Shown here one piece after another: positions 50,528 to 64,000 of a DNA stretch of 64,000 bases; within the stretch, counting starts at the first letter, position 1, and the number at the start of each line of letters is the position of its first letter. Source of the DNA: Antedon mediterranea. Its lineage: Eukaryota; Echinodermata; Crinoidea; Comatulida; Antedonidae. The notes beneath the pieces are model-generated. The model ran no database searches and was not told the DNA's origin. It was given only the letters and a program-made list of their open reading frames with translations. The stretch lies in the NCBI RefSeq assembly GCF_964355755.1, contig NC_092675.1:13717312-13781311 (forward strand), read 5' to 3'. Made by a program: the position numbers and the translations under genes.

Positions 50528-53500
50528 CTTAATATCGTATTTATAAATGTTTTAGACCATTTTGAGCATTTCGACAAAACTTTTTCACACAAAACACCAA
50601 AGTTCTTAGAATAGCTTCAAATCGCATTTGGAGACGTTTTTTATACCATTTTGTGATTTCGATGAAACTTGATTACACAAAAACATCAAAGTTCTTAAAA
50701 TCACATTATAAACCGTTTTAGACCATTTTGAGCATTTCGATAACACTTTTCACACAAAAACATCAAAGAGCACAAAATAGCTTAATATCGTATTTAAAAA
50801 CGTTTTAGACCATTTTGAGCATTTAGACAAAACTTTTTCACACAAAACACCAAAGTGCTTAGAATAGCTTCAAATCGCATTTGGAGACGTTTTAGAACAT
50901 TTTGTGTTTTTCGAAAAAAACTGTTAACATAAAAACACCAAAGTGCTTAGAATAGCTTCAAATCGCATTTGGAGACGTTTTAGAACATTTTGTGTTCTTC
51001 GAAAAAACCTGTTAACATAAAAACACCAAAGTGCTTAGAATAGCTTCAAATCGCATTTGGAGACGTTTTAGACCATTTTGTGATTTTTGAAAAAACTTGT
51101 TAACATAAAAACACCAAAGTGCTTAGAATAGCTTCAAATCACATTTGGAGACGTTTTAGACCATTTTGTGATTTTCGAAAAAAATTGTTAACATAAAAAC
51201 ACGAAAGTGCTTAGAATAGCTTCAAATCGCATTTGGAAACGTTTTAGACCATTTTGTGATTTTCGAAAAAGATTGTTAACATAAAAACACCAAAGTGCTT
51301 AGAAAAGCTTCAAATCGCATTTGGAGACGTTTTAGACCATTTTGTGCATTTCGATGAAACTTGGTTACACAAAAACATCAAAGTGCTTAAAATCACATTA
51401 TAAACCATTTTAGACCATTTTGAGCATTTCGATAACACTTTTCACACAAAAACATCAAAGAGCACAAAATAGCTTAATATCTTATTTAAAAACGTTTTAG
51501 ACCATTTTGAGCATTTCGACAAAACTTTTTCACACAAAACACCAAAGTGCTTAGAATAGCTTCAAATCGCATTTGGAGACGTTTTAGACCATTTTGTGAT
51601 TTTCGAAAAAACTTGTTAACATAAAAACATCAAAGTGTACAGAATAACTTCAAATCGCATTTGGAGACCGTTTTAGGCCAATTTGTGATTTCCGAAAAAA
51701 CTTGTTAACCTAAAAATACCAAAGTGTTTAGAATAGCTTCAAATCGCATTTGGAGACGTTTTAGACCATTTTGTGATTTTCGAAAAAACTTGTTAACATA
51801 AAAACACCAAAGTGCTTCAAATCGCATTTGGAGACATTTTAGACCAATTTGTGATTTTTGAAAAAACTTGTTAACATAAAAACACCAAAGTGCTTACAAT
51901 AGCTTCAAATCGTATTTGGAGACGTTTTAGACCATTTTGTGATTTTCGAAAAAACTTGTTAACATAAAAACACCAAAGTACTTAGAATAGCTTCAAATCG
52001 CATTTGGAGACGTTTTAGACCATTTTATGCTTTTCGATGAAACTTGGTTACACAAAAACATCAAAGTGCTTAAAATCACATTATAATCCGTTTTAGACCA
52101 TTTTGAGCATTTCGATAACACTTTTCACACAAAAACATCAAAGAGCACAAAATAGCTTAATATCGTATTTAAAAACGTTTTAGACCATTTTGAGCATTTC
52201 GACAAAACTTTTTCACACAAAACACCAAAGTGCTTAGAATAGCTTCAAATCGCATTTGGAGACGTTTTAGACCATTTTGTGATTTTCGAAAAAAATTGTT
52301 AACATAAAAACATCAAAGTGTACAGAATAGCTTCAAATCGCATTTGGAGACCGTTTTAGGCCAATTTGTGATTTTCGAAAAAACTTGTTAACCTAAAAAT
52401 ACCAAAGTGTTTAGAATAGCTTCAAATTGCATTTGGAGACGTTTTAGACCATTTTGTGATTTTCGAAAAAACTTGTTAACATAAAAACACCAAAGTGCTT
52501 AGAATAGCTTCAAATCGCATTTGGAGACATTTTAGACCAATTTGTGATTTTCGAAAAAACTTGTCAACATAAAAACATCAAAGTGCTTAAAATCACATTA
52601 TAATCCGTTTTAGACCATTTTGAGCATTTCGATAACACTTTTCACACAAAAACATCAAAGAGCACAAAATAGCTTAATATCGTATTTAAAAACGTTTTAA
52701 CCATTTTGAGCATTTCGACAAAACTTTTTCACACAAAACACCAAAGTGCTTAGAATAGCTTCAAATCGCATTTGGAGACGTTTTAGACCATTTTGTGATT
52801 TTCGAAAAAAATTGTTAACATAAAAACATCAAAGTGTACATAATAGCTTCAAATCGCATTTGGAGACCGTTTTAGGCCAATTTGTGATTTTCGAAAAAAC
52901 TTGTTAACCTAAAAATACCAAAGTGTTTAGAATAGCTTCAAATCGCATTTGGAGACGTTTTAGACCATTTTGTGATTTTCGAAAAAACTTGTTAACATAA
53001 AAACACCAAAGTGCTTAGAATAGCTTCAAATCGCATATGGAGACATTTTAGACCAATTTGTGATTTTCGAAAAAACTTGTCAACATAAAAACACCAAAGG
53101 GTTTAGAATATCTTCAAATCGCATTTGGAGACGTTTTAGACCATTTTGTGATTTTCGAAAAAACTTGTTAACATAAAAACACCAAAGTGCTTAGAATAGC
53201 TTCAAATCGCATTTGGAGACGTTTTAGACCAATTTGTGATTTTCGAAAAAACTTATCAACATAAAAACACCAAAGGGTTTAGAATAGCTTCAAATCGCAT
53301 TTGGAGACGTTTTAGACCATTTTGTGATTTTGAAAAAACTTGTTAACATAAAAACACCAAAGTGCTTAGAATAGCTTCAAATCGCATTTGGAGACGTTTT
53401 AGACCATTTTGTGATTTTCGAAAAAACTTGTTAACATAAAAACACCAAAGTGCTTAGAATAGCTTCAAATCGTATTTGGAGACGTTTTAGACCATTTTGA

Positions 53501-56500
53501 GATTTTCGAAAAAACTTGGTTACACAAAAACATCAAAGTGCTTAAAATCACATTATAAACCGTTTTAGACCATTTTGAGCATTTCGATAACACTTTTCAC
53601 ACAAAAACATCAAAGAGCACAAAATAGCTTAATATCGTATTTAAAAACGTTTTAGACCATTTTGAGCATTTCGACAAAACTTTTTCACACAAAACACCAA
53701 AGTGCTTAGAATAGCTTCAAATTGCATTTGGAGACGTTTTAGACCAATTTGTGCATTTCGATGAAACTTGATTACACAAAAACATCAAAGTGCTTAAAAT
53801 CACATCATAAACCGTTTTAGACCATTTTGAGCATTTCGATAACACTTTTCACACAAAAACATGAAAGAGCACAAAATAGCTTAATATCGTATTTAAAAAC
53901 GTTTTAGACCATTTTGAGCATTTCGACAAAACTTTTTTACACAAAACACCAAAGTGCTTAGAATAGCTTCAAATCGCATTTGGAGACGTTTTAGACCAAT
54001 TTGTGCATTTCGATGAAACTTGATTACACAAAAACATCAAAGTGCTTAAAATCACATTATAAACCGTTTTAGACCATTTTGAGCATTTCGATAACACTTT
54101 TCACACAAAAACATCAAAGAGCACAAAATAGCTTAATATCGTATTTAAAAACGTTTTAGACCATTTTGAGCATTTAGACAAAACTTTTTCACACAAAACA
54201 CCAAAGTGCTTAGAATAGCTTCAAATCGCATTTGGAGACGTTTTAGACCATTTTGTGCATTTCGATGAAACTTGGTTACACAAAAACATCAAAGTGCTTA
54301 AAATCACATTATAAATCGTTTTAGACCATTTTGAGCATTTCGACAAAACTTTTTCACACAAAATACCAAAGTGCTTAGAATAGCTTCAAATCGCATTTCG
54401 AGACGTTTTAGACCATTTTGTGATTTTCGAAAAAACTTTTTAAAATAAAAACACCAAAGTGCTTAGAATAGCTTCAAATCACATTTGGAGACATTTTAGA
54501 CCATTTTGTGATTTTCGAAAAAACTTGTTAACATAAAAACACGAAAGTGCTTAGAATAGCTTCAAATCGCATTTGGAAACGTTTTAGACCATTTTGTGAT
54601 TTTCGAAAAAAATTGTTAACATAAAAACACCAAAGTGCTTAGAATCACATTATAAACCGTTTTAGACCATTTTGAGCATTTCGATAACAATTTTCACACA
54701 AAAACATCAAAGAGCACAAAATAGCTTAATATCGTATTTAAAAATGTTTTAGACCATTTTGAGCATTTAGATAAAACTTTTTCACACAAAACACCAAAGT
54801 GCTTAGAATAGCTTCAAATCGCATTTGGAGACGTTTTAGACCATTTTGTGATTTTTGAAAAAACTTGTTAACATAAAAACACCAAAGTGCTTAGAATAGC
54901 TTCAAATCACATTTGGAGACGTTTTAGACCATTTTGTGATTTTTGAAAAAACTTGTTAACATAAAAACACGAAAGTGCTTAGAATAGCTTCAAATCGCAT
55001 TTGGAAACGTTTTAGACCATTTTGTGATTTTCGAAAAAGATTGTAAACATAAAAACACGAAAGTGCTTAGAATAGCTTCAAATCGCATTTGGAAACGTTT
55101 TAGACCATTTTGTGATTTTCGAAAAAGATTGTTAACATAAAAACACCAAAGTGCTTAGAAAAGCTTCAAATCGCATTTGGAGACGTTTTAGACCATTTTG
55201 TGCATTTCGATGAAACTTGGTTACACAAAAACATCAAAGTGCTTAAAATCACATTATAAACCATTTTAGACCATTTTGAGCATTTCGATAACACTTTTCA
55301 CACAAAAACATCAAAGAGCACAAAATAGCTTAATATCTTATTTAAAAACGTTTTAGACCATTTTGAGCATTTCGACAAAACTTTTTCACACAAAACACCA
55401 AAGTGCTTAGAATAGCTTCAAATCGCATTTGGAGACGTTTTAGACCATTTTGTGATTTCCGAAAAAACTTGTTAACCTAAAAATACCAAAGTGTTTAGAA
55501 TAGCTTCAAATCGCATTTGGAGACGTTTTAGACCATTTTGTGATTTTCGAAAAAACTTGTTAACATAAAAACACCAAAGTGCTTCAAATCGCATTTGGAG
55601 ACATTTTAGACCAATTTGTGATTTTTGAAAAAACTTGTTAACATAAAAACACCAAAGTGCTTACAATAGCTTCAAATCGTATTTGGAGACGTTTTAGACC
55701 ATTTTGTGATTTTCGAAAAAACTTGTTAACATAAAAACACCAAAGTACTTAGAATAGCTTCAAATCGCATTTGGAGACGTTTTAGACCATTTTATGCTTT
55801 TCGATGAAACTTGGTTACACAAAAACATCAAAGTGCTTAAAATCACATTATAATCCGTTTTAGACCATTTTGAGCATTTCGATAACACTTTTCACACAAA
55901 AACATCAAAGAGCACAAAATAGCTTAATATCGTATTTAAAAACGTTTTAGACCATTTTGAGCATTTCGACAAAACTTTTTCACACAAAACACCAAAGTGC
56001 TTAGAATAGCTTCAAATCGCATTTGGAGACGTTTTAGACCATTTTGTGATTTTCGAAAAAAATTGTTAACATAAAAACATCAAAGTGTACAGAATAGCTT
56101 CAAATCGCATTTGGAGACCGTTTTAGGCCAATTTGTGATTTTCGAAAAAACTTGTTAACCTAAAAATACCAAAGTGTTTAGAATAGCTTCAAATCGCATT
56201 TGGAGACGTTTTAGACCATTTTGTGATTTTCGAAAAAACTTGTTAACATAAAAACACCAAAGTGCTTAGAATAGCTTCAAATCGCATTTGGAGACATTTT
56301 AGACCAATTTGTGATTTTCGAAAAAACTTGTCAACATAAAAACATCAAAGTGCTTAAAATCACATTATAATCCGTTTTAGACCATTTTGAGCATTTCGAT
56401 AACACTTTTCACACAAAAACATCAAAGAGCACAAAATAGCTTAATATCGTATTTAAAAACGTTTTAACCATTTTGAGCATTTCGACAAAACTTTTTCACA

Positions 56501-59500
56501 CAAAACACCAAAGTGCTTAGAATAGCTTCAAATCGCATTTGGAGACGTTTTAGACCATTTTGTGATTTTCGAAAAAAATTGTTAACATAAAAACATCAAA
56601 GTGTACATAATAGCTTCAAATCGCATTTGGAGACCGTTTTAGGCCAATTTGTGATTTTCGAAAAAACTTGTTAACCTAAAAATACCAAAGTGTTTAGAAT
56701 AGCTTCAAATCGCATTTGGAGACGTTTTAGACCATTTTGTGATTTTCGAAAAAACTTGTTAACATAAAAACACCAAAGTGCTTAGAATAGCTTCAAATCG
56801 CATATGGAGACATTTTAGACCAATTTGTGATTTTCGAAAAAACTTGTCAACATAAAAACACCAAAGGGTTTAGAATATCTTCAAATCGCATTTGGAGACG
56901 TTTTAGACCATTTTGTGATTTTCGAAAAAACTTGTTAACATAAAAACACCAAAGTGCTTAGAATAGCTTCAAATCGCATTTGGAGACGTTTTAGACCAAT
57001 TTGTGATTTTCGAAAAAACTTATCAACATAAAAACACCAAAGGGTTTAGAATAGCTTCAAATCGCATTTGGAGACGTTTTAGACCATTTTGTGATTTTGA
57101 AAAAACTTGTTAACATAAAAACACCAAAGTGCTTAGAATAGCTTCAAATCGCATTTGGAGACGTTTTAGACCATTTTGTGATTTTCGAAAAAACTTGTTA
57201 ACATAAAAACACCAAAGTGCTTAGAATAGCTTCAAATCGTATTTGGAGACGTTTTAGACCATTTTGAGATTTTCGAAAAAACTTGGTTACACAAAAACAT
57301 CAAAGTGCTTAAAATCACATTATAAACCGTTTTAGACCATTTTGAGCATTTCGATAACACTTTTCACACAAAAACATCAAAGAGCACAAAATAGCTTAAT
57401 ATCGTATTTAAAAACGTTTTAGACCATTTTGAGCATTTCGACAAAACTTTTTCACACAAAACACCAAAGTGCTTAGAATAGCTTCAAATTGCATTTGGAG
57501 ACGTTTTAGACCAATTTGTGCATTTCGATGAAACTTGATTACACAAAAACATCAAAGTGCTTAAAATCACATCATAAACCGTTTTAGACCATTTTGAGCA
57601 TTTCGATAACACTTTTCACACAAAAACATGAAAGAGCACAAAATAGCTTAATATCGTATTTAAAAACGTTTTAGACCATTTTGAGCATTTCGACAAAACT
57701 TTTTTACACAAAACACCAAAGTGCTTAGAATAGCTTCAAATCGCATTTGGAGACGTTTTAGACCAATTTGTGCATTTCGATGAAACTTGATTACACAAAA
57801 ACATCAAAGTGCTTAAAATCACATTATAAACCGTTTTAGACCATTTTGAGCATTTCGATAACACTTTTCACACAAAAACATCAAAGAGCACAAAATAGCT
57901 TAATATCGTATTTAAAAACGTTTTAGACCATTTTGAGCATTTAGACAAAACTTTTTCACACAAAACACCAAAGTGCTTAGAATAGCTTCAAATCGCATTT
58001 GGAGACGTTTTAGACCATTTTGTGCATTTCGATGAAACTTGGTTACACAAAAACATCAAAGTGCTTAAAATCACATTATAAATCGTTTTAGACCATTTTG
58101 AGCATTTCGACAAAACTTTTTCACACAAAATACCAAAGTGCTTAGAATAGCTTCAAATCGCATTTCGAGACGTTTTAGACCATTTTGTGATTTTCGAAAA
58201 AACTTTTTAACATAAAAACACCAAAGTGCTTAGAATAGCTTCAAATCACATTTGGAGACATTTTAGACCATTTTGTGATTTTCGAAAAAACTTGTTAACA
58301 TAAAAACACGAAAGTGCTTAGAATAGCTTCAAATCGCATTTGGAAACGTTTTAGACCATTTTGTGATTTTCGAAAAAAATTGTTAACATAAAAACACCAA
58401 AGTGCTTAGAATCACATTATAAACCGTTTTAGACCATTTTGAGCATTTCGATAACAATTTTCACACAAAAACATCAAAGAGCACAAAATAGCTTAATATC
58501 GTATTTAAAAATGTTTTAGACCATTTTGAGCATTTAGATAAAACTTTTTCACACAAAACACCAAAGTGCTTAGAATAGCTTCAAATCGCATTTGGAGACG
58601 TTTTAGACCATTTTGTGATTTTTGAAAAAACTTGTTAACATAAAAACACCAAAGTGCTTAGAATAGCTTCAAATCACATTTGGAGACGTTTTAGACCATT
58701 TTGTGATTTTTGAAAAAACTTGTTAACATAAAAACACGAAAGTGCTTAGAATAGCTTCAAATCGCATTTGGAAACGTTTTAGACCATTTTGTGATTTTCG
58801 AAAAAGATTGTTAACATAAAAACACCAAAGTGCTTAGAATCACATTATAAACCGTTTTAGACCATTTTGAGCATTTCGATAACAATTTTCACACAAAAAC
58901 ATCAAAGAGCACAAAATAGCTTAATATCGTATTTAAAAATGTTTTAGACCATTTTGAGCATTTAGATAAAACTTTTTCACACAAAACACCAAAGTGCTTA
59001 GAATAGCTTTAAATCGCATTTGGAGACGGTTTAGACCATTTTGTGATTTTGAAAAAACTTGTTAACATAAAAACACCAAAGTGCTTAGAATAGCTTCAAA
59101 TCGCATTTGGAGACGTTTTAGACCATTTTGTGATTTTCGAAAAAACTTGTTAACATAAAAACACCAAAGTGCTTAGAATAGCTTCAAATCGTATTTGGAG
59201 ACGTTTTAGACCATTTTGAGATTTTCGAAAAAACTTGGTTACACAAAAACATCAAAGTGCTTAAAATCACATTATAAACCGTTTTAGACCATTTTGAGCA
59301 TTTCGATAACACTTTTCACACAAAAACATCAAAGAGCACAAAATAGCTTAATATCGTATTTAAAAACGTTTTAGACCATTTTGAGCATTTCGACAAAACT
59401 TTTTCACACAAAACACCAAAGTGCTTAGAATAGCTTCAAATCGCATTTGGAGACGTTTTAGACCAATTTGTGCATTTCGATGAAACTTGATTACACAAAA

Positions 59501-62500
59501 ACATCAAAGTGCTTAAAATCACATTATAAACCGTTTTAGACCATTTTGAGCATTTCGATAACACTTTTCACACAAAAACATCAAAGAGCACAAAATAGCT
59601 TAATATCGTATTTAAAAACGTTTTAGACCATTTTGAGCATTTAGACAAAACTTTTTCACACAAAACACCAAAGTGCTTAGAATAGCTTCAAATCGCATTT
59701 GGAGACGTTTTAGACCATTTTGTGCATTTCGATGGAACTTGGTTACACAAAAACATCAAAGTGCTTAAAATCACATTATAAATCGTTTTAGACCATTTTG
59801 AGAATTTCGACAAAACTTTTTCACACAAAATACAAAAGTGCTTAGAATAGCTTCAAATCGTATTTGGAGACGTTTTAGACCTTTTTGTGCATTTCGATGG
59901 AACTTGGTTACACAAAAACATCAAAGTGCTTAAAATCACATTATAAATCGTTTTAGACCATTTTGAGAATTTCGACAAAACTTTTTCACACAAAATACAA
60001 AAGTGCTTAGAATAGCTTCAAATCGCATTTGGAGACGTTTTAGACCATTTTGTGATTTTCGAAAAAACTTGTTAACATAAAAACACGAAAGTGCTTAGAT
60101 TAGCTTCAAATCGCATTTAGAAACGTTTTAGACCATTTTGTGATTTTCGAAAAAAATTGTTAACATAAAAACACCAAAGTGCTTAGAATCACATTATAAA
60201 CCGTTTTAGACCATTTTGAGCATTTCGATAACAATTTTCACACAAAAACATCAAAGAGCACAAAATAGCTTAATATCGTATTTAAAAATGTTTTAGACCA
60301 TTTTGAGCATTTAGATAAAACTTTTTCACACAAAACACCAAAGTGCTTAGAATAGCTTCAAATCGCATTTGGAGACGTTTTAGACCAATTTGTGATTTTT
60401 GAAAAAACTTGTTAACACAAAAACATCAAAGTGCTTAGAATAGCTTCAAATCGCATTTGAAGACGTTTTAGACCATTTTCTGATTTTTGAAAAAACTTGT
60501 TAACATAAAAACACCAAAGTGCTTAGAATAGCTTCAAATCACATTTGGAGACGTTTTAGACCATTTTGTGATTTTCGAAAAAACTTGTTAACATAAAAAC
60601 ACGAAAGTGCTTAGAATAGCTTCAAATCGCATTTGGAAACGTTTTAGACCATTTTGTGATTTTCGAAAAAACTTGTTAACATAAAAACACGAAAGTGCTT
60701 AGAATAGCTTCAAATCGCATTTGGAAACGTTTTAGACCATTTTGTGATTTTCGAAAAAAATTGTTAACATAAAAACACCAAAGTGTTTAGAATAGCTTCA
60801 AATCGCATTTGGAGACGTTTTAGACCAATTTGTGATTTTCGAAAAAACTTATCAACATAAAAACACCAAAGGGTTTAGAATAGCTTCAAATCGCATTTGG
60901 AGACGTTTTAGACCATTTTGTGATTTTCGAAAAAACTTGTTAACATAAAAACACCAAAGTGCTTAGAATAGCTTCAAATCGTATTTGGAGACGTTTTAGA
61001 CCATTTTGAGATTTTCGAAAAAACTTGGTTACACAAAAACATCAAAGTGCTTAAAATCACATTATAAACCGTTTTAGACCATTTTGAACATTTCGATAAC
61101 ACTTTTCACACAAAAACATCAAAGAGCACAAAAAAGCTTAATATCGTATTTAAAAACGTTTTAGACCATTTTGAGCATTTCGACAAAACTTTTTCACACA
61201 AAACACCAAAGTGCTTAGAATAGCTTCAAATCGCATTTGGAGACGTTTTAGACCAATTTGTGCATTTCGATGAAACTTGATTACACAAAAACATCAACGT
61301 GCTTAAAATCACATTATAAACCGTTTTAGACCATTTTGAGCATTTCGATAACACTTTTCACACAAAAACATCAAAGAGCACAAAATAGCTTAATATCGTA
61401 TTTAAAAACGTTTTAGACCATTTTGAGCATTTGGACAAAACTTTTTCACACAAAACACCAAAGTGCTTAGAATAGCTTCAAATAACATTTGGAGACGTTT
61501 TAGACCATTTTGTGCATTTCGATGAAACTTGGTTACACAAAAACATCAAAGTGCTTAAAATCACATTATAAATCGTTTTAGACCATTTTGAGCATTTCGA
61601 CAAAACTTTTTCACACAAAATATCAAAGGGCTTAGAATAGCTTCAAATCGCATTTGGAGACGTTTTAGACCATTTTGTGATTTTCGAAAAAACTTTTTAA
61701 CATAAAAACACCAAAGTGCTTAGAATAGCTTCAAATCACATTTGGAGACGTTTTAGACCATTTTGTGATTTTCGAAAAAACTTGTTAACATAAAAACACG
61801 AAAGTGCTTAGAATAGCTTCAAATCGCATTTGGAAACGTTTTAGACCATTTTGTGATTTTCGAAAAAAATTGTTAACATAAAAACACCAAAGTGCTTAGA
61901 ATCACATTATAAACCGTTTTAGACCATTTTGAGCATTTCGATAACAATTTTCACACAAAAACATCAAAGAGCACAAAATAGCTTAATATCGTATTTAAAA
62001 ATGTTTTAGACCATTTTGAGCATTTAGAAAAAACTTTTTCACACAAAACACCAAAGTGCTTAGAATAGCTTCAAATCGCATTTGGAGACGTTTTAGACCA
62101 TTTTGTGATTTTTGAAAAAACTTGTTAACATAAAAACACCAAAGTGCTTAGAATAGCTTCAAATCACATTTGGAGACGTTTTAGACCATTTTGTGATTTT
62201 CGAAAAAACTTGTTAACATAAAAACACGAAAGTGCTTAGAATAGCTTCAAATCGCATTTGGAAACGTTTTAGACCATTTTGTGATTTTCGAAAAAACTTG
62301 TTAACATAAAAACACGAAAGTGCTTAGAATAGCTTCAAATCGCATTTGGAAACGTTTTAGACCATTTTGTGATTTTCGAAAAAAATTGTTAACATAAAAA
62401 CACCAAAGTGTTTAGAATAGCTTCAAATCGCATTTGGAGACGTTTTAGACCAATTTGTGATTTTCGAAAAAACTTATCAACATAAAAACACCAAAGGGTT

Positions 62501-64000
62501 TAGAATAGCTTCAAATCGCATTTGGAAACGTTTTAGACCATTTTGTGATTTTGAAAAAACTTGTTAACATAAAAACACCAAAGTGCTTAGAATAGCTTCA
62601 AATCGCATTTGGAGACGTTTTAGACCAATTTGTGCATTTCGATGAAACTTGATTACACAAAAACATCAACGTGCTTAAAATCACATTATAAACCGTTTTA
62701 GACCATTTTGAGCATTTCGATAACACTTTTCACACAAAAACATCAAAGAGCACAAAATAGCTTAATATCGTATTTAAAAACGTTTTAGACCATTTTTAGC
62801 ATTTGGACAAAACTTTTTCACACAAAACACCAAAGTGCTTAGAATAGCTTCAAATAACATTTGGAGACGTTTTAGACCATTTTGTGCATTTCGATGAAAC
62901 TTGGTTACACAAAAACATCAAAGTGCTTAAAATCACATTATAAATCGTTTTAGACCATTTTGAGCATTTCGACAAAACTTTTTCACACAAAATATCAAAG
63001 GGCTTAGAATAGCTTCAAATCGCATTTGGAGACGTTTTAGACCATTTTGTGATTTTCGAAAAAACTTTTTAACATAAAAACACCAAAGTGCTTAGAATAG
63101 CTTCAAATCACATTTGGAGACGTTTTAGACCATTTTGTGATTTTCGAAAAAACTTGTTAACATAAAAACACGAAAGTGCTTAGAATAGCTTCAAATCGCA
63201 TTTGGAAACGTTTTAGACCATTTTGTGATTTTCGAAAAAAATTGTTAACATAAAAACACCAAAGTGCTTAGAATCACATTATAAACCGTTTTAGACCATT
63301 TTGAGCATTTCGATAACAATTTTCACACAAAAACATCAAAGAGCACAAAATAGCTTAATATCGTATTTAAAAATGTTTTAGACCATTTTGAGCATTTAGA
63401 TAAAACTTTTTCACACAAAACACCAAAGTGCTTAGAATAGCTTCAAATCGCATTTGGAGACGTTTTAGACCATTTTGTGATTTTTGAAAAAACTTGTTAA
63501 CATAAAAACACCAAAAGTGCTTAGAATAGCTTCAAATCACATTTGGAGACGTTTTAGACCATTTTGTGATTTTCGAAAAAACTTGTTAACATAAAAACAC
63601 GAAAGTGCTTAGAATAGCTTCAAATCGCATTTGGAAACGTTTTAGACCATTTTGTGATTTTCGAAAAAACTTGTTAACATAAAAACACGAAAGTGCTTAG
63701 AATAGCTTCAAATCGCATTTGGAAACGTTTTAGACCATTTTGTGATTTTCGAAAAAAATTGTTAACATAAAAACACCAAAGTGTTTAGAATAGCTTCAAA
63801 TCGCATTTGGAGACGTTTTAGACCAATTTGTGATTTTCGAAAAAACTTATCAACATAAAAACACCAAAGGGTTTAGAATAGCTTCAAATCGCATTTGGAA
63901 ACGTTTTAGACAATTTTGTGATTTTGAAAAAACTTGTTAACATAAAAACACCAAAGTGCTTAGAATAGCTTCAAATCGCATTTGGAGACGTTTTAGACCA
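50528..64000. repeat. Satellite array, right block (runs off the window end)
   Basis: Same monomer family. This block repeats 13,506 to about 28,516 of the left block, first at offset 37,022. After the position of a 1,538 bp duplication that it lacks, the offset becomes 35,484. Markers confirming this are GATTTCCGAA at 55,454 (18,432 and 19,970 on the left), GCATTTCGAG at 58,160 (22,676), GACCTTTTTG at 59,878 (24,394) and CCAAAAGTG at 63,511 (28,027). No gene or unique sequence was seen. The array is cut by the window end in mid-monomer. Confidence 0.95.

Larger units (their letters stand above)
38900..52786. repeat. 6,936 bp higher-order repeat containing a LINE, two tandem copies
   Basis: The two copies are about 38,900-45,836 and 45,836-52,786, preceded by a partial unit from about 36,550. 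All landmarks shift by exactly 6,936: LINE start 41,547 and 48,483, CATCAAAGTGTACAG at 37,756, 44,692 and 51,628 and at 39,207 and 46,143, and the shortened core CGTTTTAACC at 38,821, 45,757 and 52,693. The unit is the 4,891 bp satellite HOR plus 2,045 bp of LINE with its target duplication. Copies are near identical by eye, unlike neighbouring monomers, which differ at several positions. Confidence 0.9.

Noticed and set aside
1-64000. Telomeric repeats, tRNA or rRNA genes
   Set aside because: No TTAGG or TTAGGG runs were seen, and no clover-leaf or conserved rRNA segments. The only non-satellite sequence is the two LINE copies.

Overview
The window is almost entirely eukaryotic satellite DNA. 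A tandem repeat of about 88 bp, about 32% G+C in the commonest monomer, fills all of it except two copies of one 5'-truncated non-LTR retrotransposon (LINE). The reverse transcriptase resembles the Jockey/CR1 group of animal LINEs, especially insect jockey-like elements. I therefore read the source as a metazoan, most likely an insect or other arthropod, and the locus as heterochromatin, possibly centromeric or pericentromeric. No host gene, tRNA, rRNA or bacterial gene is visible.

The satellite has three related monomer types sharing the core CGTTTTAGACCATTTTG. Type A (88 bp) is the bulk. Type B (77 bp) has an 11 bp net loss. Type C is 87 bp. B and C usually occur as a pair behind a special A variant (A'), making a 252 bp A'-B-C cassette (for example 617-868) scattered between runs of plain A monomers. 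Division by monomer length gives roughly 700 monomers.

Above the monomer level the window is a mosaic of higher-order repeats (HORs), found by following rare variants. 1-885 recurs at 1725-2609 (offset 1,724). A 1,285 bp tandem duplication lies at about 3.25-5.82 kb. A 3,605 bp HOR covers about 4.5-11.75 kb. A 4,891 bp unit lies at about 10,859-15,750. A 3,767 bp HOR runs through about 14.7-22 kb and again through 51.7-59 kb. A 4,267 bp tandem repeat covers about 27.6-35 kb. A 6,936 bp HOR, which is the 4,891 bp unit plus the LINE, spans about 38.9-52.8 kb. The segment from 13,506 to about 28,516 recurs at 50,528-64,000, apart from a 1,538 bp tandem duplication present only in the first copy.

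The LINE copies (41,547-43,584 and 48,483-50,520) have identical 5' truncation points, tails and target-site duplications. They therefore descend from one insertion that was then amplified with the surrounding satellite. The equivalent uninserted site is present at 13,505/13,506 and at 36,655/36,656. Each copy keeps an open reading frame with complete reverse transcriptase motifs, but the endonuclease half is missing. The copies differ visibly at one base that removes the stop codon of the second.
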